Source: Roseateles depolymerans (lineage in GTDB: Bacteria; Pseudomonadota; Gammaproteobacteria; Burkholderiales; Burkholderiaceae_C). Taken from it: a stretch of DNA of 64,000 nucleotides. Position numbers and translations under genes: made by a program. The DNA lies in the NCBI GenBank assembly GCA_003241055.1, contig QFOD01000004.1, positions 281,400-345,399 on the forward strand, read 5' to 3'. Shown here one piece after another: positions 8,634-16,621 of the stretch (position 1 is the first letter of the stretch; every line of letters begins with the position of its first letter). Below the pieces are notes generated by a model. The model did not search any database, was not told where the DNA came from, and saw only the letters and a list, made by a program, of their open reading frames with translations.

Positions 8634-9059
8634 ATGGACAGTCTGGATCAGCAACTGCTCGCGCTGCTGCGCGTGGACGCCCGGGCCAGCGTGGCGACGC
8701 TGGCGGCCCGGCTCAAGGTGTCGCGCGGCACGGTGACGAACCGCATCGCGCGGCTGGAGGACAGCGGCGTCATCACCGGCTACACGGTCAAGCTGCGGCC
8801 CGACAGCGTGCCGGACGAGATCACCGCCTGGATGAGCATCACGGTGGACGGCAACCGCACCCGCGAGGTGGTGGCCATGCTGCTGGGCGAGCCCGGCATC
8901 ACCGGCCTGTTCGACACCAATGGCCGCTGGGACCTGCTGGCCGAGATCCGCAGCCCCAATCTGCAGGAGCTGGCCGCGGTGCTGGAGCGGGTGCGGCTGA
9001 TCAAGGGCATTGCCAGCACCGAAACCTCCATCCATCTGCAGAGCTACAAGCTCGGCTGA
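8634..9059 (+). CDS. Lrp/AsnC family transcriptional regulator
   Basis: The protein has an N-terminal winged helix-turn-helix (about residues 3-62: LDQQLLALLRVDARAS then VATLAARLKVSRGTVTNRI) and a C-terminal RAM/AsnC ligand-binding domain ending in SIHLQSYKLG. It is typical in length at 141 residues. A GTG at 8610 would add eight residues, but that codon lies inside the inverted repeat 8601-8626. The ATG at 8634 gives the usual family start (MDSLDQQLL), so I prefer it. It probably senses an amino acid and controls the divergent ornithine cyclodeaminase; this is inference from orientation and the shared palindromes. Confidence 0.9.
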   Translation: MDSLDQQLLALLRVDARASVATLAARLKVSRGTVTNRIARLEDSGVITGYTVKLRPDSVPDEITAWMSITVDGNRTREVVAMLLGEPGITGLFDTNGRWDLLAEIRSPNLQELAAVLERVRLIKGIASTETSIHLQSYKLG

Positions 9060-9167
9060 ATTCGCGACGCCATGGGCCGACGCAGCGGGCCGTGGCGAAC
9101 GGCTCCCGATCGCAGCTCGGTTATCGTGCCCGGCCCGTTGCCCTCGCGGCGGGACTTTGATGTGCTC

Positions 9168-10091
9168 ATGACGATTGTTTCTTCCCGACGCGCCTGGCTG
9201 CTGGCGACCCTGTCTGCGGCGCTGAGTGCCTGCTCCATGCTGCCTACCGCGCCCCCGGTGGCACCCAGCCCGTCTGCCAGCGAGCCCCCACCAGTTATCA
9301 AACCCGCCCCCAAGCCGCCACGCATCGGCCTGGCGCTGGGCGGCGGTGCGGCGCGCGGCTTTGCGCACATCGGTGTGATCCAGGTGCTGGAGGAGGCCGG
9401 CATCAAGGTGGACCTGGTGGCCGGCACCTCGGCCGGCAGCCTGGTGGCCTCGCTCTACGCCTCGGGCAAGAGCGGCCGCGAGCTGCAGACGCTGGCCGAG
9501 ACCATGGACGAGGGCGCGATCACCGACTGGTCCTTCCCGCTGCGCGGCCTGATACGCGGCGAGGCGCTGGCGCGCTACATCCGCGACAAGACCGGTAGCC
9601 GGGCCATCGAGCAGATGACGCTGCCGCTGGGCATCGTGGCGACCGACCTGTCGGACGGCACGCCCATCCTGTTCCGTGCCGGCGACACCGGCACCGCGGT
9701 GCGCGCCTCCAGCGCGGTGCCGGCGGTGTTCCAGCCGGTCAAGATCGGCGCGCACGAGTATGTGGACGGCGGCCTGGTGGCGCCGGTGCCGGTGCGCTTT
9801 GCGCGCGACATGGGCGCGCAGCTGGTGATCGCGGTGGACATCTCCTCGCCGCCCGAGAAGAACCCGCCTGGCGATGCCTTCCGCATGCTGATGCAGACCT
9901 TCTCCATCATGAGCCGCAGCATCAACAACCTCGAGCTGCGCGACGCCGATGTCGTGATCCGGCCCAGGCTGGACGGCGTGGGCAGCGCCGACTTCACCGC
10001 ACGCCGCCGCGCCATCCAGGCCGGGCGGGAGGCCGCGCAGGCGGCGCTCGCGCAGGTGCGCCAGTTGATCGACATGAAGACGCAGCGCTGA
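9168..10091 (+). CDS. Patatin-like phospholipase, lipoprotein
   Basis: This 307-residue protein has a lipoprotein signal with lipobox LSAC (Cys22), a proline-rich linker, then a patatin domain. The patatin signatures are the oxyanion loop GGGAARG (about 58-64), the nucleophile motif GTSAG (Ser88) and a DGG catalytic aspartate motif near residue 200. It belongs to the bacterial RssA/YlbK-like patatin group and is likely anchored in the envelope, hydrolysing lipid acyl esters. The start at 9168 is chosen because it gives the signal peptide; the frame is open further upstream without support. A second, unrelated patatin lies at 28694. Confidence 0.9.
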   Translation: MTIVSSRRAWLLATLSAALSACSMLPTAPPVAPSPSASEPPPVIKPAPKPPRIGLALGGGAARGFAHIGVIQVLEEAGIKVDLVAGTSAGSLVASLYASGKSGRELQTLAETMDEGAITDWSFPLRGLIRGEALARYIRDKTGSRAIEQMTLPLGIVATDLSDGTPILFRAGDTGTAVRASSAVPAVFQPVKIGAHEYVDGGLVAPVPVRFARDMGAQLVIAVDISSPPEKNPPGDAFRMLMQTFSIMSRSINNLELRDADVVIRPRLDGVGSADFTARRRAIQAGREAAQAALAQVRQLIDMKTQR

Positions 10092-10104
10092 GCGCCGCGC
10101 CGGC

Positions 10105-10941
10105 TCAGGCCGGCAGCCGGGGCTGCATCCAGGCCAGCAGCTCGGCAATCACCGCGTCGCGTTCGGGCTCGTTGAAGATCTCGTGGAAGAGCTCGGGCCA
10201 GACCCGGGGGGTCAGCGCCTGGGCTGGTGCCGCGGCAGCGAAGGCCGCGCTGCCGCGCGGGGCGACGCAGCGGTCGGCGCCCGCCCACATCAGCAGCGTG
10301 GGCGTGGCCCAGCGCGGCGCGGCCTCCAGCGCGATGCGGCCGGCGTCGAGGATGGTGCGGGTCAGACGTGCGGTGATGCGGTCGTGCACCAGCCGGTCGT
10401 CCTCGTAGGCCCGCACCACGGCCGGGTCGCGGCTGATCCAGGCCGTCTTGAGGCCGTTGTTCACCGCAAGACCTGGCGCCAGCCGCTCGGCCAGCGCCAG
10501 GGCCGTGCGCTGGGCGCCGCTGAGGTTGGCATCCAGCGCGGGCGAGGACAGCACCAGCGCGTCCACGGGCCGGCTCCAGGCGGCTGGCTGCGCAGCCAGT
10601 GACTCCGCCACGAAGCGGGCGGCCAGCGCGCCGCCCATGCTGTGGCCCAGCAGCACCCGCGGGCCTGGCCCGGGGCGCATCGCGTCCAGCATGCGGGCGA
10701 TGTCGCGCAGCATGGCCTCGGGGTCGGGCGTGTCGCCGCGTTTGCCGGCGCTGCCGCCGTGGCCGCGCAGGTCCCAGCCCTGCACCTGCCAGCCGGCGCC
10801 GTTGAGCGCGGCCGCCAGCGGCGCGTAGCGGTCCATGTGCTCGCCCAGGCCGTGCACGATGAGCACGCGGCCGCGCGGGTGTTCGCTGGCCCAATCGTGC
10901 CCCTGCAGGGCCAGGCCGTCGTCGGTCATCAAGGGATTCAT
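10105..10941 (-). CDS. Alpha/beta hydrolase, monoacylglycerol lipase/lysophospholipase type
   Basis: The 278-residue protein has the serine hydrolase nucleophile elbow GHSMGG, an HGLGEHMDRY oxyanion region near residue 30 and RGHGGS, all typical of the serine aminopeptidase S33/monoglyceride lipase (PldB-like) family. A late aspartate (GADRC) and histidine (LFHEIFNE) complete the triad. Its start overlaps the stop of the upstream alkylsulfatase as ATGA, so the two are co-translated. It probably cleaves monoacylglycerols or lysolipids in the cytoplasm. Pairing with an alkylsulfatase may point to surfactant or lipid ester use. Confidence 0.88.
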   Translation of the reverse strand: MNPLMTDDGLALQGHDWASEHPRGRVLIVHGLGEHMDRYAPLAAALNGAGWQVQGWDLRGHGGSAGKRGDTPDPEAMLRDIARMLDAMRPGPGPRVLLGHSMGGALAARFVAESLAAQPAAWSRPVDALVLSSPALDANLSGAQRTALALAERLAPGLAVNNGLKTAWISRDPAVVRAYEDDRLVHDRITARLTRTILDAGRIALEAAPRWATPTLLMWAGADRCVAPRGSAAFAAAAPAQALTPRVWPELFHEIFNEPERDAVIAELLAWMQPRLPA

Positions 10942-12827
10942 CGCGTCACGATAGCGAAATTGCCGGGGGCCGCCGAAAAAAGGCCGAAGAACTGCGCCAG
11001 TGCGAACGGGTTGCCGCTGAACGAGAGCTCGCCCGCGGCCAGCGCATCGCGCGCCTTGACCTGGCCGCTCATCAGCCGCAGGTAGACCGGCTTGGCCAGC
11101 GTCAGCGTGGCCTGGGCGGCCGGGTCGGGCGGGGCCTTGCGGTGATGCAGCACCGAGTTCTCCACCTGCAGCACATAGCTGTCGCCCAGGTCGGGGAAGA
11201 CCAGGTTCACGGTCAGCTTGAGCCCCTCGGCCTTGGCCGGGTCCAGCGACGCGGCCGAGCGTTCCAGAAAGCGTTCGATGGGCACCAGCGCCAGCATGTC
11301 GCCCAGCGTCTCCAGCCCCAGGCCCCGCGCGGGCGGGCCGTCACGCAGCTCCAGCGCGCCGCTCAGGTAGAAGTTGCGCCAGGTGGCGGCCTCGGCGCGG
11401 TAGCCCAGCGCCTCGAAGCTGCGGGCCAGCACCTCGCGCGCCGGGCGGTTGCTGCCATCGGCCAGCACCGCGTGGCGCAGCAGCTCGGCGGCCCAGCGGG
11501 CGTCGCCCGCGTCCAGCGCCTTCTGGCCCGCGGCCACCAGCGCATCCACGCCGCCGGCCAGCTGCGCATAGCGGCGCGCGGCCTCGACCGGGGGCAGGGG
11601 ATCGAGGTGGCTGGGGTGGCCGTCGAAGAAGCCCAGGTAGAACTGGTAGACCGCGCGCACATTGAACTTCAGCGTCCCGTAGTGGCCGCGCAGCGCCGGG
11701 TCGGCCGCCAGCGCGGCCGGCAGGCGCATCTGCTCGGCGATCTCCTCGGCGTTCAGGCCGGCGTTGATGCCGCGCACCGTCTGGTCGTGGATGAACTGGT
11801 AGAGGTCGCGCTGGTGGGCCAGCAGTTCGGCGATGCGGGCGGGGCCGAACACCGGCCACTGGTGCGAGTTGAACATCACGTCCGCGCCCTGGGCCCAGTC
11901 CCGCGCCTGGTCCAGGTAGGCGGCCCACTTCATCGCATCGCGCACCTTGGCGCCGCGCGGGGTCAGCAGGTTGTGCTGCTGCTGGCTCACCAGCTCGGCG
12001 CCGCAGAAGGCGCGGTACTCGGGCAGCGCGATGACGAATTCGGCCGGCGCCTCGCTGCCGGCCACGTTGTGGAACACCAGCCGGCGGCCGTCCACCTGCA
12101 GTTCCTGCGCGGCACCGCTGACGCTCTGCGTGGGCACCAGGATGCCCACGCGGCCAAAGGCCACCGCCTTGCCCAGGCCGGTGTCCACCGAGCCGGTGGC
12201 GTTGCGTGGCAGGCGCTGGCCGTACATGTAGGCCGCGCGCCGGCCCATGGCCGTGCCGACCATCAGGTTTTCGCTGGTGGCTTCGTCCAGAAAGCCCTCG
12301 GGCGCGATCACCGGCACTTTGCGCTCGCGGGCCACGTCGGCCGTGATCACGCCCAGGGCCCCACCGAAATGGTCCACATGGCTGTGCGTGAAGATCACCG
12401 CCGACACCGGCTTGTCGCCCAGGTGGCGGCGCGCGAAGGCCATTGCGGCGGCGGCCGTCTCGCGGGAGGACAGCGTATCGATGACGATCCAGCCGGTCTG
12501 GCCCTCGACCAGCGTGAGGTTGGCCAGGTCGAAGCCGCGCAGCTGCCAGATCGCGCCGGCCCGGCTGTCGGTGACCTTGAACAGGCCGATCTCGTTGTTC
12601 AGCCGCGCATGGCGCCAGAGCCTGGCGTCCACCGTGGGCGGCGGCTCGCCCTGCACGAAGGCGTAGTCCGCGAAGTCCCAGACCACGCGGCCGTCCTCGG
12701 CCTTGATCTGCCCCTCGGGGCGGGCGACGAAGCCGCGCCGGGCGGCCTCGAACTCGGCATCGTCGGCGGCCCGGGCACCGACACAGCAGAACGCAAGGGC
12801 AAGCAGCAGCGCGCGCATGGCGGCCAT
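10938..12827 (-). CDS. Alkyl/aryl-sulfatase of the metallo-beta-lactamase fold (SdsA1/BDS1-like), exported
   Basis: This 629-residue protein starts with a signal peptide (residues about 1-20) and contains the zinc-binding motif THSHVDHFGG typical of class III alkylsulfatases. They hydrolyse primary alkyl sulfates such as dodecyl sulfate to the alcohol and sulfate. After the MBL domain come a dimerisation region with FNVRAVYQFYLGFFDG and a C-terminal SCP2-like alkylsulfatase domain. The length matches SdsA1 and BDS1. A second start at 12818 would shorten the signal by three residues. It is translationally coupled to the downstream alpha/beta hydrolase. The sulfate released could feed the cys pathway, but the genes are not adjacent. 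Confidence 0.92.
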   Translation of the reverse strand: MAAMRALLLALAFCCVGARAADDAEFEAARRGFVARPEGQIKAEDGRVVWDFADYAFVQGEPPPTVDARLWRHARLNNEIGLFKVTDSRAGAIWQLRGFDLANLTLVEGQTGWIVIDTLSSRETAAAAMAFARRHLGDKPVSAVIFTHSHVDHFGGALGVITADVARERKVPVIAPEGFLDEATSENLMVGTAMGRRAAYMYGQRLPRNATGSVDTGLGKAVAFGRVGILVPTQSVSGAAQELQVDGRRLVFHNVAGSEAPAEFVIALPEYRAFCGAELVSQQQHNLLTPRGAKVRDAMKWAAYLDQARDWAQGADVMFNSHQWPVFGPARIAELLAHQRDLYQFIHDQTVRGINAGLNAEEIAEQMRLPAALAADPALRGHYGTLKFNVRAVYQFYLGFFDGHPSHLDPLPPVEAARRYAQLAGGVDALVAAGQKALDAGDARWAAELLRHAVLADGSNRPAREVLARSFEALGYRAEAATWRNFYLSGALELRDGPPARGLGLETLGDMLALVPIERFLERSAASLDPAKAEGLKLTVNLVFPDLGDSYVLQVENSVLHHRKAPPDPAAQATLTLAKPVYLRLMSGQVKARDALAAGELSFSGNPFALAQFFGLFSAAPGNFAIVTR

Positions 12828-12846
12828 TCTGCGCGCGGGCCGGCGC

Positions 12847-13554
12847 TCAGTGCCGGATCTGGATGCTGCCGCAGTCGGAGACGCCGCGCAGGATCAGCCG
12901 GCCCACCGTCGGCTGCACGGGCTGGGTGCGGTCTTCGATGCCACCGATGCGGGTCTGCACCTGCAGATCCAGCTGCCAGTCACGCGGGATCAGCAGTTCC
13001 ACGCTGCTGAAGGACGCGGCCAGCTCCAGCGTCGCTTCCGGGCCAGCCATGCGGGCCTGGCTGAGATCCAGCTCGACGCTGCTGAACTGGGTGTCGATGC
13101 GGCCACCGCGGAACTGGGTGGCATCCACCCGCCGGCTGACCGAGCCAAAACGGGTGCTGATCTCGACGCGCTCGCCGGAATCCACCGTGCCGGCGGGGGC
13201 GGCGTCGGAGCGGCGGTCGCGCGTCAGCAGCGAGATGCCGCCCAGGATGATGGCGAGCGGCCACCATTGCTCGGGGCGGCCGGTGACCAGGCCCAGGTTG
13301 TGGGCGGTCAGCAGCAGGCCGGCGGCGATCAGCGCACAGGCGAACACCCAGCGGCCGGGGTGGCGTGGCGCCAGCAGTCGGCTCGCGCCCCACAGTACCA
13401 GGCCCAGCGGCCAGTAGTCGCGCAGCAGCGGCGTGGCGAAGGTGTGCAGGTTGTCCAGCAGCGCGAGCGTGCCGAAGGCGATCACGGCCAGGCCCAGCAC
13501 GATGCGGTCCAGGCCGGTGGTGCTGCGATGCGAGGAGCGGGGAGCTGCGTTCAT
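12847..13554 (-). CDS. LiaF-like membrane protein with cell-wall-stress response domain
   Basis: The 235-residue protein has an N-terminal membrane part with about four hydrophobic segments (residues 15-125, including IVLGLAVIAFGTLALLDN and WPLGLVLWGASRLL). A C-terminal beta-strand domain follows, with repeated phrases (FSSVELDLS, FSSVELLIP, TRIGGIEDR). This matches the LiaF/DUF2154 'cell wall-active antibiotics response' family and the LiaI/LiaF-TM region. Family members sense or dampen envelope-stress signalling in Gram-positives. The function in proteobacteria is not established, and no two-component genes are adjacent. The start at 13554 is the first ATG before the membrane segment. Confidence 0.8.
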   Translation of the reverse strand: MNAAPRSSHRSTTGLDRIVLGLAVIAFGTLALLDNLHTFATPLLRDYWPLGLVLWGASRLLAPRHPGRWVFACALIAAGLLLTAHNLGLVTGRPEQWWPLAIILGGISLLTRDRRSDAAPAGTVDSGERVEISTRFGSVSRRVDATQFRGGRIDTQFSSVELDLSQARMAGPEATLELAASFSSVELLIPRDWQLDLQVQTRIGGIEDRTQPVQPTVGRLILRGVSDCGSIQIRH

Positions 13555-13671
13555 GGCGGTCGGGGTGGGTGTTGAGTCCTGCCAGTAGATCCGCAGATGG
13601 GCCGGGCCGCCTTGGGGAATTGCCGGATCAACGCTGCAGCCGACGGATGGACAGCCAACGGCGCCAATGAC

Positions 13672-13696
13672 AAAGCCCGGCACTGGGCCGGGCTTT
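13672..13696 (-). terminator. Rho-independent terminator of the phasin gene
   Basis: A perfect 10-base stem, AAAGCCCGGC and GCCGGGCTTT, with a five-base loop lies 29 bases beyond the phasin stop. A/T pairs at the base of the stem supply the short U-run. Confidence 0.8.
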
Positions 13697-13724
13697 GGGG
13701 GAACGAGCGGCGGAGCCGCTGCGC

Positions 13725-14273
13725 TCAGGCGCGCTTGCCGCGGGCGGCGGTCTGCGTGGCCTTCACGGCCTGGGTCGTCGCGGCCTGGAAGTTGGTTTCG
13801 GCGATCTCGACCGCCTGCTTGGTGGCCTTCTGCACCGACTCGAACGCGTTGTTCGCGGCAGCCACGGCAGACTTCACCAGGGCCACGGCGTTCTCGGTGC
13901 CGGCCGGGGCGTTCTTGGCGGCGTTGTCGACGAAGGCGGTGAACTTCTTCTGTGCATCGGCCAGCTGGCCTTCCGTGACCTTGGCCACTTCGGAGCCGGT
14001 GCTGGAGGCGATGTCGTACAGATGACGGCTGTAAGCAGCAGCCTTCTCGGCCGAGGGTTGCAGCATGGCGGCCTGCAGCGTCAGCAGTTCCTGCGCGTCC
14101 TTCACGGACAGCGCGGCCGTCGTGTTGCCGGCGGCTTCGGACAGCGCGGTCTTGGCGACCTGCAGGTTCAGCTCGACGAGCTTTTCGACGCCTTCGAAGG
14201 CCTTGTTCGTCAGACCGAACAGGGTTTCAACGTTGGCCTTGTGTGCGGCGAGGATTTGTTCAGCGGTCAGCAT
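13725..14273 (-). CDS. phaP: Phasin, polyhydroxyalkanoate granule protein
   Basis: Phasins coat polyhydroxyalkanoate granules and control their number and size. The 182-residue protein is alanine-rich, almost entirely helical and amphipathic, and starts with the family-typical MLTAEQILAAHKANVETLF. It ends in a basic tail (ARGKRA). The start at 14273 has a clear AGGAG ribosome site; a longer frame starting at 14333 lacks one. The gene is monocistronic, with a good sigma-70 promoter, paired operator-like boxes upstream and a terminator downstream. It implies that the organism stores PHA, though no synthase is in the window. Confidence 0.93.
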   Translation of the reverse strand: MLTAEQILAAHKANVETLFGLTNKAFEGVEKLVELNLQVAKTALSEAAGNTTAALSVKDAQELLTLQAAMLQPSAEKAAAYSRHLYDIASSTGSEVAKVTEGQLADAQKKFTAFVDNAAKNAPAGTENAVALVKSAVAAANNAFESVQKATKQAVEIAETNFQAATTQAVKATQTAARGKRA

Positions 14274-14316
14274 GGGGAAGCTCCTGGTTTGATGGAAAAC
14301 CGATTGCGGTGCCGAA

Positions 14317-14329
14317 TTGCTGCACTGCA
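14317..14329 (-). promoter_or_regulatory. Phasin operator box, downstream copy (PhaR-like candidate)
   Basis: TTGCTGCACTGCA reads on the plus strand between the -10 element and the phasin start. It matches the upstream box at 14378-14390 except for one pyrimidine. TGC-rich sites are known targets of the PHA-responsive repressor PhaR. Assignment to PhaR is inference. Confidence 0.55.
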
Positions 14330-14339
14330 ACATGAGTCA

Positions 14340-14367
14340 ATGATAGGGGCTGGCCAGCGCATTGCAA
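14340..14367 (-). promoter_or_regulatory. Sigma-70 promoter of the phasin gene
   Basis: On the minus strand, the -35 element TTGCAA (14362-14367) and -10 element TATCAT (14340-14345) are separated by 16 bases, about 70 bases upstream of the start codon. It is flanked on both sides by copies of a TTGCTGCACYGCA box. Confidence 0.65.
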
Positions 14368-14377
14368 GTGTTTTTTG

Positions 14378-14390
14378 TGCGGTGCAGCAA
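14378..14390 (-). promoter_or_regulatory. Phasin operator box, upstream copy (PhaR-like candidate)
   Basis: TTGCTGCACCGCA on the minus strand sits just upstream of the -35 element. It is the partner of the box at 14317-14329. Two copies bracketing a promoter are consistent with repression by a dimer or tetramer bound at both. Confidence 0.55.
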
Positions 14391-14446
14391 AATCGGTGGG
14401 ATGAACCGCCAGGGTGGTGCGGGCCGCCGGCCGCTATCGTGCCGGC

Positions 14447-15379
14447 ATGCTGGCCTTTCATTACGACGCCCTCAGCCTGCCGCTGCCGCCGGGCCATCGG
14501 TTTCCGCAGTCCAAGTACCGGCTGCTGCGCGAGCACTTCGAGCGTGAGCCCGGCCTGCTGCGCATGCAGGCGGCCGGGCCGGTGTCCGAGGCCGAGCTGG
14601 CGCTGGCGCATGAGCCAGCCTATATCCAGGCGGTGCTGGAGGGCACGCTCGGGGCGGCCGAGCTGCGCGAGATCGGCTTCCCGTGGAGCCCGCAGATGGC
14701 CGAACGCTCCTGCCGTTCGGTGGGCGCCACGGTGGCAGCGGCGCGCGCCGCGCTGGCCGAGGGCGTGGCTGCCAACATGGCCGGCGGCACCCACCACGCC
14801 TATGCGGACAAGGGCTCGGGCTTTTGCGTGTTCAACGACGTGGCCGTGGCGGCCCGGCTGATGCAGCAGGAGACGCGACGCGAGGGACGGGCGCCGCTGC
14901 AGGTGCTGGTTGTCGACCTGGATGTGCATCAGGGCAATGGCACGGCGTCCATCTTCCAGGGCGACGCCAGCGTGTTCACCTTCTCCATGCATGGCGCCAA
15001 GAACTTCCCCTTCCGCAAGGAGGCCAGCGACCTGGACGTCGGCCTGCCCGATGGCTGTGGCGACGACGACTACCTGGCCGCGCTGGATGACGCGCTCGTC
15101 CGGATCGAGCGGCGCCTGGCGCGAACGCCGCCGGGCCTGGTGTTCTATCTGGCCGGCGCCGACCCGCACGAGGGTGACCGGCTCGGGCGGCTCAAGCTGA
15201 CCCACGCAGGCCTGGCCGCCCGTGACCGCCGGGTGCTGGACTGGACGACGCGCTGGCGCCTGCCCGTCGCGCTGAGCATGGCTGGCGGTTACGGGCACGA
15301 CCTGACCCAGACGGTGGCGGCCCAGATCACGACCCTGACGCTGGCGGCCGAGGCCTGGCGCCGCCGGTCGAGCGGGTAG
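14447..15379 (+). CDS. Histone deacetylase/acetylpolyamine amidohydrolase family protein
   Basis: The 310-residue protein belongs to the zinc-dependent deacetylase superfamily (arginase-deacetylase fold). It shows the histidine pair in GGTHHAYAD and zinc-ligand motifs in VVDLDVHQGNGTA, GADPHEGD and a late SMAGGYG. Bacterial members remove acyl groups from small amines such as acetylpolyamines or from acetoin-type substrates; the substrate here is unknown. The start at 14447 gives the family-typical N-terminus (MLAFHYDALSLPLPPGHRFPQSKY contains the usual HRFP). It stands alone, divergent from the phasin gene. Confidence 0.88.
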   Translation: MLAFHYDALSLPLPPGHRFPQSKYRLLREHFEREPGLLRMQAAGPVSEAELALAHEPAYIQAVLEGTLGAAELREIGFPWSPQMAERSCRSVGATVAAARAALAEGVAANMAGGTHHAYADKGSGFCVFNDVAVAARLMQQETRREGRAPLQVLVVDLDVHQGNGTASIFQGDASVFTFSMHGAKNFPFRKEASDLDVGLPDGCGDDDYLAALDDALVRIERRLARTPPGLVFYLAGADPHEGDRLGRLKLTHAGLAARDRRVLDWTTRWRLPVALSMAGGYGHDLTQTVAAQITTLTLAAEAWRRRSSG

Positions 15380-15470
15380 CGGTGGGCGGCGGCGCCTGGC
15401 CCGGCGCCACCTCGGGTCGGCAAAGCCTGCACCGATCCGCCGGGCGCAGCTCGCATGAAAGAATGGGGTC

Positions 15471-15911
15471 ATGACGAGCCGCCCCCAACCCGACGCCCGC
15501 GAGGCCTATGCCCGTTTCGTGACGCTGGGCACGCGCTGGATGGACAACGACGTCTATGGCCACCTGAACAACGTCGTCTACTACAGCCTCTTCGACACGG
15601 CGGTGAACACGCTGCTGATCGAGTCGGGGGCGCTGGATCTGCACGGCGGGCAGGTGATCGGCCTGGTCGTCGAGACCCATTGCAATTTCTTCGCGTCGCT
15701 GGCCTTTCCGCAGCGCATCGAGGCCGGCGTGCGCGTCAGCCAGCAGGGCCGCTCCAGCGTGCGCTATGAGATCGGCCTGTTTGCCGAAGGCGAAACCCTG
15801 TGTGCAGCGCGGGGTCACTTCGTGCATGTCTATGTGGACCGCGACACCCGCCGCCCGGTGGCCGAGCTGCCGCCGCCCTATCTGTCCATCCTTCAAACCC
15901 TGAAACGATGA
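15471..15911 (+). CDS. Acyl-CoA thioesterase, 4HBT hotdog family
   Basis: This 146-residue protein has the 4-hydroxybenzoyl-CoA thioesterase-type signature with the catalytic-loop aspartate in RWMDNDVYGHLNNVVYYSLFD, followed by the usual hotdog beta strands. It hydrolyses acyl-CoA thioesters in the cytoplasm; chain-length preference cannot be read. Its stop overlaps the start of the nitroreductase as ATGA, and it heads a run of genes that ends with the broken MFS transporter. Confidence 0.88.
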   Translation: MTSRPQPDAREAYARFVTLGTRWMDNDVYGHLNNVVYYSLFDTAVNTLLIESGALDLHGGQVIGLVVETHCNFFASLAFPQRIEAGVRVSQQGRSSVRYEIGLFAEGETLCAARGHFVHVYVDRDTRRPVAELPPPYLSILQTLKR

Positions 15912-16621
15912 GCCGCTTCTACACGCCCACGCCCGAACAGACCGCCGCGGTCGACCAGGCCATCCTGACCCGGCATTCGATGCGGGCCTTCCTGCCGACG
16001 CCGGTGCCGCGCAAGACGCTGGAAGACATCCTGCGCGTGGCCTCGCATGCGCCGTCGGGCACCAACACCCAGCCCTGGCAGGTGCAGGTGCTGACCGGTG
16101 CGGCGCGGCAGCGCCTGTCGGACCGCATCATGGCGGCCTATCTCGATGCCGAGCAGAACGCCGCGCATCAGGAGGAATACGCCTACTACCCGCGCGAGTG
16201 GCGCAGCCCCTACATCGACCGTCGCCGCAAGGTGGGCTGGGATCTGTACGGCCTGCTGGGCATTGCCAAGGGCGACAAGGACCGCATGCAGGCCCAGCAC
16301 GGCCGCAACTACGTGTTCTTCGACGCGCCGGTGGGTCTGATCTTCACGATAGACCGGGTGATGGCCCAGGGCTCCTGGCTGGACTACGGCATGTTCATCG
16401 AGAACATCATGATCGCCGCGCGCGGCCGCGGGCTGCACACCTGCCCGCAGGCGGCCTTCACGCAATTCCACCGGCTGATTGCCGAGGAGCTGAAGCTGTC
16501 TGACCAGCAGATGGTGGTGTGCGGCATGGCGCTCGGGTTTGCGGACCCGCATGCGATCGAGAACGGCCTGGTCACCGAGCGTGTGCCGGTGGCCGAGTTC
16601 GCCCGCTTCCTGGAGGACTGA
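15908..16621 (+). CDS. Nitroreductase family flavoprotein
   Basis: The 237-residue protein has nitroreductase features: RHSMRAFLPTPVP near residue 20 for FMN phosphate binding, SHAPSGTNTQPWQV, and a late GMALGFAD segment. The family uses FMN and NAD(P)H to reduce nitroaromatics, quinones or enoates. The start at 15908 overlaps the thioesterase stop; a longer upstream frame is discarded because it runs through the thioesterase gene. Its stop overlaps the antiporter start (TGATG), so these genes are co-translated. The physiological substrate is unknown. Confidence 0.88.
   Translation: MSRFYTPTPEQTAAVDQAILTRHSMRAFLPTPVPRKTLEDILRVASHAPSGTNTQPWQVQVLTGAARQRLSDRIMAAYLDAEQNAAHQEEYAYYPREWRSPYIDRRRKVGWDLYGLLGIAKGDKDRMQAQHGRNYVFFDAPVGLIFTIDRVMAQGSWLDYGMFIENIMIAARGRGLHTCPQAAFTQFHRLIAEELKLSDQQMVVCGMALGFADPHAIENGLVTERVPVAEFARFLED

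Noticed and set aside
14273..14333. Longer phasin start at 14333
   Set aside because: It lacks a ribosome site and would place a putative operator box inside coding sequence. The start at 14273 has AGGAG and the family-typical N-terminus.
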